Positions 53,201-54,902 of a stretch of 64,000 nucleotides of DNA are shown here, in pieces. This DNA comes from Lumbricus terrestris. Lineage: Eukaryota; Annelida; Clitellata; Crassiclitellata; Lumbricidae. How positions within the stretch are numbered: position 1 is the stretch's first letter; every line of letters starts with the position of its first letter. The stretch is taken from NCBI GenBank assembly GCA_949752735.1, contig OX457036.1, positions 90,739,908 to 90,803,907 on the forward strand. The letters are read 5' to 3'. The position numbers were made by a program, and so were the translations under genes. Under the pieces are notes generated by a model that searched no databases, was not told the DNA's origin, and worked only from the letters and a program-made list of their open reading frames with translations.

Positions 53201-54902
53201 TAAGGTTCTCTAACTGTGCAGGAGCTCTTTGCCCCATTTGTAATTTTAACTCAGCCTCAGCGTAAATAAATGTAATTGTCACCGTCTGTATTGAAGAAAT
53301 GTTTACATGTTAAATTGCGTAACCAACAGTCCTGTGCCGTAGACATCTCAGTGCATTAAAAAGTGATTAAGAAATTTAATATGTTATGGTACATAGAAAT
53401 TCAAAGTTTTCACACATTTTTACAGCTGCATACGTTCGATTGGGATACATATGCTTTCTTCTTGTGGTCTTTCAATATTATATAATATATATATATATAT
53501 ATGTCAGAGTTATTGTGGTATTGTTGTTGATGTTTTAGCCAGCAGAAACTGAGGAAGGTTTCTGGCAATTGGACGATGACCTGGGTAAGCTGCTCTGCCT
53601 GGACATCAAAAAATGCAGAAAAATCCTGATTGAGAATGGACTGAATTCACTTGGTAAGAAACATTTTAAACAGAAATTTGTAGCATCTATTACATTCACA
53701 TCATCTTAATGAAAAAATTCTAAATTCTACTGCGCTACTTTTTGTTTTATATCTCTTGCAGTTTTTTGAGTAAATTTCCTAACATTTAATGCAAGTTGAA
53801 AAGCGTTACTGTTGAACACTAAACTCATCTGGTGCATTTTGTACAACACTGAGTTGTTGTAGTGGTACTAAATAAATGTCTGATTACATTACATGTCTCT
53901 TAGAGGGCATAGAGGCGCTATATAAATGTGCTGCTAAGAGGAACTACAAATAACCAGATGAACAGAAAATGTGCATAGCTTAACTGACACAATCTACAAA
54001 AGAAATTTGAGAATTCTTTATTTAATGAGGTCCTGAATTAATGCTGAGTGCCTCAGCTAGTCACTACAAAAATCAGTGTTCAGTCCAAATTTATCGATTT
54101 CTTCAGTTGAAAGCCAAGAGAAAATCTGAAAATACATGAAAATTTGTCTACATTAACAGAAATCAGTCAGTCAGAATTTGTATAACATCTTTTTAAAGGT
54201 TCATGCTCAAGTGCACTCCCAACCCAGGCCAAGTGGAGGAAAGCATTCTTATGTAGCAAATGAAACTGACTTCTGGAGCAGCATGTAACAGTGGAGAGGT
54301 GATAATATGGACAGGCATGTGTGTGTTTGTGTGTGTATGTATATGAACATTTATATAGCACCTTACAATAACTCGTAAATATGGTGTATTGCCAGAGGTA
54401 GCTCGTTCCATGTTGTTGACCCAACTGCAGAAGTCTGTGAACATGTGCTGTATAAATTTCAAGACGGATGTACACAAAATCCGAGTGCCTCAAATATACA
54501 TGTATTAGTTTGATTGTAGCATTCATTGAAAGGTTTACAGATGTATATATATAATTTAATTTTTCTTTTATTTGGTATAAATTAGGAGCACAAGCGTATC
54601 TTGACGTGTCTCGTCTCATTGCGACATTCCTCGTTCTCTTCCGAACGTTTGAATTGCAAGGACCAGACATACCTTACCCGGTCAACGCCCTCCGATTCAA
54701 CGAGCATCTCAACAGCATCATTGCAGGTGCTGAGCTTGAAGGCTTCACAGGATCCATGCGCACCCTACTCACCTGCGCCGCTCGTTTCTGTCGAAGGATC
54801 GACACAAAGCATCCTCTGCTCTATTCGCGCCTGAATCTCGGCCGGTCTTGGCCAGAGGCTGCGGTGAATATGGGTCTTGCTTTGCCTGAGATCGAGGTGT
54901 AG
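2733..54902 (+). CDS. PARP4-like (VIT/vWA family) gene, 3' part; spans array exons to stop codon
   Basis: This entry is the gene-level model; exons are listed separately. The final exons (53539-53653 and 54586-54902) encode a domain with GFW, a leucine-rich helix, a SLG turn and an LIATxLVLxRT segment, which is how I recall the C-terminal MVP-interaction region of PARP4 (vault PARP). A related region may exist in VWA5-like proteins, so orthology is not certain. BRCT, PARP, VIT and vWA domains are not in the window and would lie before base 1. Exon phases chain without conflict: 43823-46189 (ends phase 1), 46771-46862 (phase 0), 48023-48107 (phase 1), 52463-52551 (phase 0), 53539-53653 (phase 1), 54586-54902 (TAG). 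Upstream, all array exons are 1-1 and join the large exon in frame. Which array exons enter the mRNA cannot be seen from the DNA. Confidence 0.6.
3267..3495 (-). mobile_element. LINE RT C-terminal fragment
   Basis: A minus-strand frame reads GHVERSDEGGSIKRIMRAEV and SRGRQKKRWMDMIQQD, typical of the end of non-LTR RT proteins. It is homologous to 13710-13925 and abuts the left border of the 3497-7177 duplication. Confidence 0.8.
3627..3701 (+). CDS. Array exon A1 (1-1 phase)
   Basis: It follows the acceptor ttgtgtggtacattgtag and ends at the donor gtaagaaatt, both shared with A2-A4. It has 24 codons: LLKSKSENFVSFRSDEQERV then PPAK. It is nearly identical to A3 at 24389, its partner in a segmental duplication. 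Confidence 0.5.
3730..4280 (-). mobile_element. LINE RT C-terminal fragment
   Basis: A minus-strand frame contains MPYGAEAWALTKRDESLLER, RLRWYGHVMRKEEGS and RSRGRQKKRWEDV, a non-LTR RT C-terminus. The end toward 3735 carries cttcttctt-type repeats, the element 3' tail. It is absent from the paralogous place at 24470-24490, so it inserted after the duplication (or was lost there). Confidence 0.85.
4514..4607 (+). pseudogene. Array exon D2, frameshifted copy
   Basis: The acceptor (ttctgatctcag) and donor position (gtgaat) match the other D exons, but the length is 94 bases, one more than D4 and D5 (93). The extra base lies in aagttgcttgg against aagcgcttgg, and TAG follows in frame. It reads as a dead exon copy. 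Confidence 0.55.
4908..5625 (-). mobile_element. L2-like LINE 3' end with (ATTC)n tail
   Basis: The minus-strand frame carries LVHSFITSRLDYCNSLYSGL, RSAARLIGHIPKF and LETLHWLPTRQRIEFRIAAL, the RT/C-terminal segment of L2-like LINEs. The 3' end is gcgctatataaattcttgaa followed by tgaa repeats. The duplicate site near 25913 is empty, so it inserted after the segmental duplication. Confidence 0.88.
6396..6461 (+). CDS. Array exon A2 (1-1 phase)
   Basis: The acceptor tggtacattgtag and donor gtaagaaatt bound 21 codons, SVSRSGRFKAKGKDRQQLLE then E, basic then acidic. Its duplicate is A4 at 26679. Confidence 0.5.
6840..7020 (+). mobile_element. L2-like 3' tail, old copy shared by modules
   Basis: It reads ttttgccctggctcggttgg ... 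gggcgctaaataagtccatt and then (gaat)n. Equivalent copies sit at about 11480-11690 and 27110-27310 at the same place in the module, so this insertion predates module duplication. Confidence 0.65.
7080..7460 (+). repeat. Unclassified dispersed repeat
   Basis: cagcgcccacaaaagttgaa ... aggtcaagatccagagagtt ... ctcatcctgccaagccaaaa recurs inverted at 16215-16500 and in part at 27370-27452. No intact gene. The antisense frame at 16215-16493 is 92 codons and basic, but nothing is recognised. Confidence 0.5.
7584..8364 (+). mobile_element. Tc1/mariner-type element, 781 bp, long TIRs, transposase remnant
   Basis: The termini CACTGTGTCCGGATAAAAAG and their inverted copy at 8345-8364 are flanked by TA on both sides. 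The inverted repeats reach about 240 bases inward. Between them, + strand frames give WPPSSPDLDP, then RAHLIEEWQMF and a degenerate REQGGHFE tail, the C-terminal end of an IS630/Tc1/mariner transposase (SPDLNP-type third catalytic motif). The N-terminal two thirds are missing. Confidence 0.87.
8365..9609. other. Intron sequence, no feature recognised
   Basis: Several short frames on both strands without motif, splice context or repeat partner in the window. Confidence 0.45.
9610..9790 (+). mobile_element. L2-like 3' tail with (CATA)n
   Basis: It reads tgagtagtgagcttgaaggg then gcgctataacaagtg followed by cata repeats, a LINE 3' end with a tetranucleotide tail. Confidence 0.6.
9747..9783. repeat. 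(CATA)n microsatellite
   Basis: Tail of the L2-like fragment; about eight units. Confidence 0.85.
10192..10341 (+). CDS. Array exon D3, longer (1-1 phase)
   Basis: It has 2 + 49 codons + 1 base, ending at gtgagtac, the same donor as D1. The peptide is acidic and Met/Glu-rich (LKLLRLEEQFTESVSSDHAS...). The acceptor is weaker: either cagtcaaag at 10191 or cag six bases earlier, both keeping the frame. The upstream intron block is the D-type block. Confidence 0.45.
10591..10695. repeat. 21-bp tandem repeat, five copies
   Basis: The unit gagtaagtgctgtgtgaatt t repeats five times at exactly 21 bases, with the first and last copies diverged. It is unrelated in sequence to the 27464 array. Confidence 0.85.
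11480..11700 (+). mobile_element. L2-like 3' tail, old copy shared by modules
   Basis: It reads ttgtacacagcctgctgagt ... ttgaaggggaactatttaag with a (tgaa)n tail. It is orthologous in the module to 6840-7020. Confidence 0.65.
11857..11982 (+). CDS. Array exon B1 (1-1 phase)
   Basis: The acceptor ctttttctgattgtag and donor gtaagaaa bound 41 codons starting FMTMPSSAKVLDHADEEVEF and ending in a Lys/Arg-rich then acidic tail. The basic KKRMKTKK stretch could serve nuclear localisation, but that is inference. It is homologous to B2 at 34363. Confidence 0.5.
12285..12640 (-). mobile_element. LINE RT C-terminal fragment
   Basis: The minus-strand frame contains VTLYGAETWTIRKEDVKRIE and FKMWIWRRMERVSWTEHKSN, a non-LTR RT C-terminal signature. 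Confidence 0.82.
12630..12870 (-). mobile_element. L2-like 3' tail fragment
   Basis: The sequence gaatttatatagtcactgcc and cttcaagaagcccactcaga is an inverted L2-type tail, with the remnant of the RT C-terminus beyond it. Confidence 0.55.
12860..13250 (-). mobile_element. LINE RT C-terminal fragment
   Basis: The minus-strand frame FKMWIWRRMEMVSWTEHKSN then RTRQKNWMGHVLR is close to the 12285-12640 fragment and is a second copy. Confidence 0.8.
13601..14085 (-). mobile_element. LINE RT C-terminal fragment
   Basis: The minus-strand frame has MYGAEEAWTLRRREEELLER, RLRWYGHVERLDEGS and RLSRGRQKKRWMDM. The 3' border (cttcttcttc, 13601) matches the fragment at 3730, so they are the same family. 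Confidence 0.85.
14161..14210. repeat. (GAT)n/(GAC)n trinucleotide repeat
   Basis: gatgatgacgacgacgatgat run; it would encode poly-Asp but lies in intron sequence. Confidence 0.9.
14437..14508 (+). CDS. Array exon C1 (1-1 phase)
   Basis: The acceptor ctttgctcacag and donor gtaaaact bound 23 codons beginning GMPQPLEDAHVK. It is homologous to C2 (29119) and to the damaged C3 (39182), with the same intron flanks on both sides. Confidence 0.5.
15185..15540 (-). mobile_element. Degenerate L2-like LINE fragment
   Basis: The plus strand reads gacaatttcttcaagagacc and ttctcagagtcatac, then text that resembles an inverted RT C-terminal segment. It is decayed and has no clear frame. Confidence 0.4.
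15542..15600. repeat. 19-bp tandem repeat, three copies
   Basis: The unit ctactgccaacacaacatt occurs three times head to tail. Confidence 0.85.
15885..15917 (+). CDS. Possible 33-base microexon (1-1 phase)
   Basis: A strong acceptor (gttttctttatattttag) and a donor gtaggttc enclose 2 + 10 codons + 1 base reading EDCGFGLFDG. The phase equals that of the array exons, and the FGLF motif recurs in the large exon (GFGLFG, GFGLFS). Only one copy was found and the stretch is very short, so this is a candidate only. Confidence 0.33.
16091..16654. mobile_element. 564-bp unit with 45-bp inverted ends
   Basis: ACAGTTCAAAAAGTGCTACG... (16091-16135) is repeated inverted at 16610-16654 with one mismatch seen. 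Inside, 16215-16500 is an antisense copy of the repeat at about 7080-7460. No target duplication is obvious. Confidence 0.55.
16684..16835. repeat. About 50-bp degenerate tandem repeat, three copies
   Basis: gaaaaccttgttgagcagg ... aacagagctagga recurs at 16734 and 16784 with substitutions (gaaaactttattaggc; gaaaaccttgctaagc). Confidence 0.7.
17079..17171 (+). CDS. Array exon D4 (1-1 phase)
   Basis: The acceptor tttgtctctgatctcag and donor gtgaatat bound 30 codons starting GSSPCPEVTIEEPCKREAGN. Splice sites and frame are intact. The Gmr1-like retrotransposon sits 227 bases downstream in the same intron module. Confidence 0.5.
17398..17844 (-). repeat. 3' LTR of Gmr1-like element (left side)
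   Basis: It is the same 447 bases as the other LTR with differences seen at TGTACAGG/TGTAAAGG and gaccacagc/gaccaaagc, i.e. two changes. That implies recent insertion. Confidence 0.93.
17845..17861 (-). promoter_or_regulatory. Polypurine tract
   Basis: The element-strand sequence CTTTTGGGAGGGGGATA directly abuts the 3' LTR, the normal place for plus-strand priming. Confidence 0.75.
17862..18324 (-). other. Gmr1-like element 3' untranslated region
   Basis: It is A/C-rich on the plus strand, with no open frame of note, between the gag-pol stop and the polypurine tract. No envelope gene is present. Confidence 0.7.
18325..23334 (-). CDS. Gag-Pol polyprotein, domain order gag-PR-IN-RT-RH (1669 aa)
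   Basis: Domains by residue: N-terminal helical part (1-85); about seven 11-residue coiled-coil repeats EEKKLRMEAEA (93-167); gag capsid with a SCAN-like segment (MEQFVQALPLEVHKWLLD, 339-356, then NPES); CCHC knuckle C457-C460-H465-C470; protease D540-S541-G542; integrase zinc finger H782, H789, C819, C822 and catalytic D852, D912, E948 (35 residues between the last two); a GPY motif (1091-1093); RT with YLDD at 1369-1372; RNase H with D1518, E1559 and D1584. Integrase lies before RT, the reverse of most gypsy elements and diagnostic of the Gmr1-like group. Gag and pol are fused in one frame with no visible frameshift. No chromodomain is seen. Confidence 0.94.
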   Translation of the reverse strand: MASNAEGDVLDWDEILELNLDDLKQYCASLGEDVKGLTKAQLLKLARKALSPKQGSEEWKLRAQAKREAVELERLKFKEDRAFEWEMEKEKMKMAAEAEEKKLRMEAEAEEKKMKMAAEAEEKKLRMEAEAEEKKLKMAAEAEEKKLRMEAEAEEKKLKMEAEAEETKRRFDLEEKRMNMDLEMRRLELGGGAERPVTDRPAQNKEDFRFGAALKFVPKFDPSDKEQYFAAFEQAMALHNIPIEKWSSLLQPQLTGKAANVFASLSLEDCVQYDVVKTTLLTAYERIPEFYRKKFRGLKKETRETFANYAYRLQIPFQRWIEGTNSWDDLAKFKEVIQMEQFVQALPLEVHKWLLDKNPESVASAARMADEYAVLYKQGPSNYARGFQRNFSERTNRFSCDDSEKKDVWERQGTWHKEGVRQDSKWSKRSPPRGTYGFKQNNRKNDDVDGFGEQVTCSFCRIAGHVRSQCRKLQRKEGPEIENWRGSKPVGLVQTMSAPVKEQSFQKPIDNVDKMYAPFCVNGCVINDVNERKDGVFLRDSGCLQSLVSAEWLNERDFVNLNETRLLRGISGQIMERPLVKLNVDCAFVQGEILCCLMDFLPMQSVHVVIGNDIALAGDVVDVAITTRAKAKQYAEERSATASDVCIEPRRVETTSLGHSAESVDRALMTGDLMGASNDQAILEAGDLEALFESNEIVDNDWTDLCVPRSELIMRQRNCPDLGPLFALAENKLTDDERVQPYELVEGVLVRRWDDKLTPFGQGVSQIVVPRQLRMKLLHVAHDIPASGHLGTQKTLDRLLKHFWWPLVNKDVREYCRSCDVCQRLGKGNKNYRAPMVSVPVMQEVFERLAMDIVGPLSVCDLTGNRFILTVIDLASHFPFAFPLKTHTAQDVAKCLCEVFTMFGFPKEILSDCGSEFMSDLMQVFVHECGIVQLKTSPYRPQSNASCERFHRTMKDMLKAVAETYPGSWDTILPWILFAYREVPVQSTGFSAFDLMYGRDVRGMLQLMKEAWLSKDVANEVSGKNVIEYVLQLRERMRVGLHMASENAVLAKAKSKQIYDKHSRAVTFEEGEKVLLLIPLVGKPLQAKYCGPYVVLRRLGPVDYLVCTPDRRKTERVVHVNLMNRYVDRADVMHDVLRDDVMHDVPRDDVIASVLLVDTEVKVTELTLEDKVLQCDVSAECRDELRDVLYDFAHVFSKSPGKTNMVSHKIELVEGARPVRQSPYRLNPERMAKVEKEVEQLLKAGIIEESESPWAAPIVMVPKPDGTDRLCSDFRKLNGLSVADPFPMPRVEVLIDRLGKSRYLTKLDMTKGYWQIPMHPDSVPLTAFVTPKGHYQWKYMSFGLKNAPASFSRLITKVLNGMDEFCDAYLDDIIIFSLEWSDHLVHLRKVLSRIADACLTLNLAKCVFANAEVDFLGHHIGVDGVQPRVKKVEAVLRFSRPCNKKQVQSFLGLAGYYKRYLPHYSDIALPLTALTKKGIPFRWNEEAESAFVDLKSRLASRPILIPPDFSKQFCVGVDASQFCVGACLFQMHEELEHPICYISRKLLTHEVRYSTIEKEALALMVALRAFSVYFGSSLVLVYTDHKPLQFIRQMANKNMKLLRWSLELEQFNLDIRHRPGQLNVLPDILSRPSQLSDAIDSQIHSKKKSCQFNSHKGKSSQCQISASVK
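22840..23075. repeat. 33-bp coding tandem repeat in gag
   Basis: ttcttttcctcggcctccgc repeats about seven times at 33-base steps, encoding the 11-residue coiled-coil repeats of the Gag protein on the minus strand. Confidence 0.9.
23335..23597 (-). other. Gmr1-like element 5' leader
   Basis: It is the untranslated stretch between the PBS-like site and the gag ATG. No gene is seen in it. Confidence 0.7.
23598..23610 (-). promoter_or_regulatory. Primer-binding-site-like sequence
   Basis: On the element strand TGGGGGCCCATCC begins two bases after the 5' LTR. TGG at this position matches tRNA CCA ends. The tRNA is not identified; the rest of the stretch is unusually GC-rich. Confidence 0.55.
23613..24059 (-). 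repeat. 5' LTR of Gmr1-like element (right side)
   Basis: On the plus strand it starts TGTAAAGGTTCTCGG and ends GGCTACA, 447 bases. On the element strand it holds a TATA-like CTATTTAAG (plus 23964-23975) and an AATAAA (tttatt near 23690). Confidence 0.93.
24389..24460 (+). CDS. Array exon A3 (1-1 phase)
   Basis: The acceptor tggtacattgtag and donor gtaagaaatt bound 23 codons: ALKKKSEIVSFRSDEQERV then PLAE. It is the segmental-duplication partner of A1, one codon shorter. Confidence 0.5.
24707..24799 (+). pseudogene. Array exon D5, acceptor mutated
   Basis: The 30-codon frame is intact (VSSPYCEITTEEPSKRLADS...) and the donor gtgagtgc is good. The acceptor, however, reads ctcaag where D2 has ctcagg, so the conserved AG is moved by one base. 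Using the shifted AG would break the frame. It is either skipped or nonfunctional. Confidence 0.45.
24955..25769 (-). mobile_element. hAT-type element, 815 bp, with transposase remnant
   Basis: The termini are TAGGGCTGCCAAC and GTTAGCAGCCCTA, flanked by a perfect 8-bp duplication TTCCTTCT (24947-24954, 25770-25777). On the minus strand near 25440-25475 a frame reads CERAFSIMN, the hAT C-terminal dimerisation signature. The paralogous site near 4755 (agcTTCATTCTgctc) is unoccupied. Confidence 0.9.
26679..26744 (+). CDS. Array exon A4 (1-1 phase)
   Basis: The acceptor tggtacattgtag and donor gtaagaga bound 21 codons: GVSRSGRSKAIGRDRKSTLE then E. It is the duplicate of A2; substitutions between them keep the frame open and the basic character. 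Confidence 0.5.
27110..27310 (+). mobile_element. L2-like 3' tail, old copy shared by modules
   Basis: It has the same structure as 6840-7020, with aaggggcgctaaataagtcc and an aatgaatgaat tail. Confidence 0.65.
27464..27904. repeat. 21-bp minisatellite, 21 copies
   Basis: The unit is cttatggagcatggtagctg a, counted at exactly 21-base steps from 27464 to 27904. Because 21 is divisible by three, several frames stay open. The paralogous places at 13412-13446 and 35878-35920 have about two units. Confidence 0.95.
28118..28405 (-). mobile_element. L2-like LINE 3' end
   Basis: (attc)n then ggacatttatatagcgctcc. The minus-strand frame reads AFSVVGPVVWNGLPFELRLH, the LINE C-terminal WNGLP motif. 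Confidence 0.82.
28540..28985 (-). mobile_element. L2-like LINE 3' end
   Basis: It starts gaacatttatatagcgccgc and runs into a minus-strand RT C-terminal remnant without an intact frame. Confidence 0.6.
29119..29214 (+). CDS. Array exon C2 (1-1 phase)
   Basis: The acceptor tcttctcacag and donor gtaaaatc bound 31 codons beginning GLDLLPPPLEDVDVEKKYRT. It is longer than C1 but shares its PPLED/QPLED core and intron flanks. Confidence 0.5.
29310..29386. repeat. 16-bp satellite, short left block
   Basis: About five units of attaacccttgtccgt, separated from the main array by the LINE fragment at 29387-29580. Confidence 0.9.
29387..29580 (-). mobile_element. LINE fragment inside the 16-bp satellite
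   Basis: The minus strand gives a degenerate AFSTAGTRCWNSLPTTVRSA motif, a LINE RT C-terminus. It interrupts the satellite, with repeat units on both sides. Confidence 0.65.
29581..31612. repeat. 16-bp satellite, main array, about 127 units
   Basis: The unit is ttgtccatattaaccc with common variants (ccgt, accatt, aaacatt, tttt). Variant order repeats with a 464-bp period (29 units), e.g. 30641-30690 against 31105-31154. Confidence 0.95.
31613..31830 (+). mobile_element. LINE RT fragment
   Basis: The frame AACLIGFIPEFGHISSFIWE then ELHWLPMQ is an L2-like RT C-terminal segment. A related remnant at 14640-14690 shows that it predates module duplication. Confidence 0.75.
31835..32010 (-). repeat. 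Inverted copy of the intron core repeat
   Basis: The core aatagtcatgtggtttgtgc ... ccattttaaatactatttca occurs directly at about 6120, 11070, 24125, 26400, 32345, 33055, 33935 and 42500. Only here is it inverted. It normally lies 200-300 bases before an A exon. Confidence 0.75.
32664..33050 (-). mobile_element. L2-like LINE 3' end
   Basis: (attc)n, then gagatttatatagcattcct and ctactactcaagtgcgct. The inverted coding remnant has no intact frame. Confidence 0.6.
33201..33497. mobile_element. hAT-type MITE, 297 bp
   Basis: The ends CAGGGACGGATAC and GGATCCGCCCCTG are imperfect inverted repeats, flanked by a perfect 8-bp duplication GATTGCAT (33193-33200, 33498-33505). No coding sequence is seen. 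Confidence 0.82.
33649..33732 (+). CDS. Array exon A5 (1-1 phase)
   Basis: The acceptor ttatctttgatctcag and donor gtaagaag bound 27 codons starting VASSGHMGAAVQTQAFSMRS. It is most like A6 (SSGRM/SSGHM and SMR in both). Confidence 0.5.
34363..34452 (+). pseudogene. Array exon B2, donor GT changed to AT
   Basis: The acceptor tctatgacttcag is good and 29 codons are open (VCSSAEPLESFSANLSRMKM then KKRSGLCEE), clearly homologous to B1. At the expected donor the sequence is aataaaaaatctg where B1 has agtaagaaatccg, so the GT is lost. Without another donor the exon cannot be used normally. Confidence 0.5.
34797..35455 (+). mobile_element. L2-like LINE 3' end
   Basis: Plus-strand frames read LKVVSRSLSFSAASTFVHSF, VSRLDYCSTLYHGLPADRI and LHWLPSPQRIV with later frameshifts, ending gagacgctatataaatttct and (aaat/aaataa)n. 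Confidence 0.85.
36000..36560 (-). mobile_element. L2-like LINE 3' end
   Basis: A 171-codon minus-strand frame reads MVHAFICSRIDFCNSLLIIG, LNAAARLIARLPRYSHIS, QLHWLPLTARIKFKI and SIGPSLWNTLSPSTRSQLL, the L2 RT C-terminus. Confidence 0.9.
36744..39047. mobile_element. hAT-type element, 2304 bp, no intact transposase
   Basis: The ends CAGGGACGTCATTT and AAATGACGTGCCTG are inverted repeats with G-rich subterminal stretches. The flanks TGCCATGT (36736-36743 and 39048-39055) are a perfect 8-bp duplication. The inside is AT-rich without a recognisable transposase frame. About 38400-38900 is compositionally different (higher GC) and may be a nested insertion. Other C-type modules (14290, 28993) lack the element. 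Confidence 0.82.
39182..39270 (+). pseudogene. Array exon C3, frameshifted copy
   Basis: The acceptor (ctttgctcacag) and donor (gtaaaaat) are conserved, but the length is 89 bases, not 3n, and all three frames hit stops. Extra bases near ctcttttgaagatgg, compared with cctcttgaagatg in C1 and C2, explain the shift. Confidence 0.55.
40090..40238. mobile_element. Left-truncated copy of the 33201 hAT-like MITE
   Basis: It matches the right half of the element at 33201 (gctactgttgactg... to ...ggatccgccccag) and is followed by GATTGCAT, the same flank. It was therefore probably carried here by duplication of the host intron module, not by a new insertion; its left end is lost. Confidence 0.65.
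40372..40467 (+). CDS. Array exon A6 (1-1 phase)
   Basis: The acceptor tttgatgtcag and donor gtaggatg bound 31 codons: AVSSGRMHAAKKTSFQPWAS then SMRKEREPPEE. It is related to A5. The donor is gtagga rather than gtaaga, still usable. Confidence 0.48.
40468..42695. other. Intron, mostly unclassified
   Basis: The end (42480-42695) is the standard intron core before an A exon. (attac)n occurs near 41413-41436 and a possible SINE at 41655. No gene is seen. Confidence 0.5.
41655..41800 (-). mobile_element. Possible tRNA-like SINE fragment
   Basis: On the minus strand ctagttcattggataacacg resembles an A box and ggtactgagatcgagatc a degenerate B box about 30 bases later. Support is weak. Confidence 0.35.
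42696..42773 (+). CDS. Array exon A7 (1-1 phase), last before large exon
   Basis: The acceptor tcattcactgtacag and donor gtaagaaatt bound 25 codons: SASSYSSSKYTTLRAMEQEE then DLIEE. It is a serine-rich then acidic peptide and joins the large exon at 43823 in phase. Confidence 0.52.
43085..43465. mobile_element. Inverted-repeat MITE, 381 bp, 10-bp flanking duplication
   Basis: CTTGTTTTTTATACGACCAC at the left and its inverted copy at the right (23 matching bases) lie between CCACAGAAAC (43075-43084) and CCACAGAAAC (43466-43475). The long duplication would suit a Mutator-like origin (usually 9 bp). It is non-coding. Confidence 0.6.
43823..46189 (+). CDS. Large linker exon: Gly/Ala/Phe-rich, poly-Pro, then Hsp70 substrate-binding beta-domain
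   Basis: The exon runs from a tag acceptor at 43820-43822 to the donor gtaatt after 46189; it opens with two bases completing a codon and ends in phase 1, about 788 codons. Order: acidic start; a region of about 370 residues rich in Gly, Ala, Ser and Phe, with five LFG/LFS motifs (for example GGLFG, DLFG, GFGLFG, GGLFS) and several FGA; a run of seven prolines near 45000-45024; Ser/Pro/Arg-rich stretches including YMPTSPSYVPT; then, from about 45850, an Hsp70 SBD-beta. Diagnostic Hsp70 positions are LSIGIETFGKVMTP, VYEGE, LLGQ, LNGI, TFNI and SVEAVDEATGE, in the right order and spacing. No nucleotide-binding domain precedes it. Seen: the motifs and frame. Inferred: membership of the PARP4-like gene, from phase-compatible joining to the downstream exons. 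Confidence 0.8.
46771..46862 (+). CDS. Exon: start of Hsp70-like helical lid
   Basis: The acceptor is ttttttgtag and the donor gtaagaat. Joined to the large exon the frame gives NEE-EKSEEEIERMIKDAEE, matching the Hsp70 segment that follows SBD-beta (SKEEIERMVxEAE). It is highly charged and helical, and ends in phase 0. Only about 30 residues follow, so the complete Hsp70 alpha-helical lid is missing and the gene turns to unrelated sequence in the next exon. Confidence 0.8.
46965..47290 (+). mobile_element. tRNA-derived SINE
   Basis: The A-box-like cagtaaagtggttgg and B box GTTCAAATCC (47020-47029) have correct tRNA spacing and are followed by a unique body. It lies in the intron after the Hsp70-lid exon. 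Confidence 0.6.
47331..47421. repeat. 23-bp tandem repeat, four copies
   Basis: The unit catcttacttcgcaacaagt tcc occurs four times with few changes. Confidence 0.9.
48023..48107 (+). CDS. Exon: short linker (ETSDGYWDV...)
   Basis: It follows the acceptor gaaatag and ends at the donor gtgagtcc. It encodes 28 residues plus one base (phase 1), acidic with aromatic residues. Phase fits the flanking exons (phase 0 in, phase 1 out; the split codon reads GAT). I recognise no domain. Support is splice-site quality, open frame and phase agreement. Confidence 0.65.
48451..51156. mobile_element. hAT-like foldback element with about 670-bp inverted arms
   Basis: It starts TAGGGTGGAGTG and ends with ACTCCACCCTA, flanked by a perfect 8-bp ATATCCAT duplication (48443-48450, 51157-51164). 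The left arm 48451-49117 and right arm about 50477-51156 are near-identical inverted copies, each with three pairs of ATGGCGG or ATGGTAG-type motifs. The central 1.36 kb has no recognisable transposase and contains an antisense LINE RT fragment (about 49447-49850). Superfamily assignment rests on the 8-bp duplication and the TAGGG end. Confidence 0.85.
49447..49850 (-). mobile_element. L2-like LINE fragment inside the hAT-like foldback element
   Basis: The minus-strand frame MHWLRFQQRIAYRVCVLVRR then a degenerate tail is an RT C-terminus, nested between the inverted arms at 48451-51156. Confidence 0.75.
51240..52176 (+). mobile_element. LINE 3' end with (TTGAT)n tail
   Basis: Plus-strand peptides FEHKLLDINQIKFLQSLHF and FSLRVQGPGNWNSLPKEIRM are RT C-terminal. 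The 3' tail is gatttgatttgatttg at 52160-52176. About 51405-51600 looks like an inserted tandem piece (two copies of gtccgtggtggtccgggtcg-like sequence). Confidence 0.82.
52463..52551 (+). CDS. Exon: linker before vault-binding-like domain
   Basis: The acceptor is tttctacag and the donor gtaggtct. Two bases complete the GAT codon from the previous exon, then 29 codons including DWTGHTLETLTTSYIEVSNL, ending in phase 0. No family is recognised. It lies downstream of a 2.7-kb hAT-like insertion and a LINE fragment that occupy most of the preceding intron. Confidence 0.65.
52618..52760 (-). mobile_element. L2-like 3' tail fragment
   Basis: ctaatctaatctaatctggg then aacttctatagcgccatcat, an inverted LINE tail with a pentanucleotide repeat. 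Confidence 0.45.
53539..53653 (+). CDS. Exon: PARP4 C-terminal (MVP-interaction-like) domain, first half
   Basis: The acceptor tgttttag and donor gtaagaaa bound 38 codons plus one base. The peptide contains EEGFWQLDDDLGKLLCLD followed by a helix and LNSLG. In family knowledge this GFW / LGxxLxL / GxxSLG pattern belongs to the C-terminal region by which PARP4 binds major vault protein. It joins in phase with the final exon. Confidence 0.75.
54175..54480 (-). mobile_element. L2-like LINE fragment
   Basis: tataacatctttttaaaggt then tcaagtgcactcccaac parallels the inverted L2 tails elsewhere. It lies in the last intron of the PARP4-like gene. Confidence 0.5.
54586..54902 (+). CDS. Last exon: PARP4 C-terminal (MVP-interaction-like) domain, end
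   Basis: The exon starts after attag (54585), uses two bases to complete GGA, and runs 104 codons to TAG at 54900-54902. It has a helical segment SRLIATFLVLFRTFE, a Pro/Asp loop, and a tail with RLNLGRSWPEAAVNMGL, similar in order to the PARP4 C-terminus (LIATMLVLxxxRT ... RLELGxxWxxAxxxLLGL as I recall it). GC content is higher than in the surrounding introns. The 3' UTR follows; candidate AATAAA signals occur at several places and I cannot pick one. Confidence 0.78.
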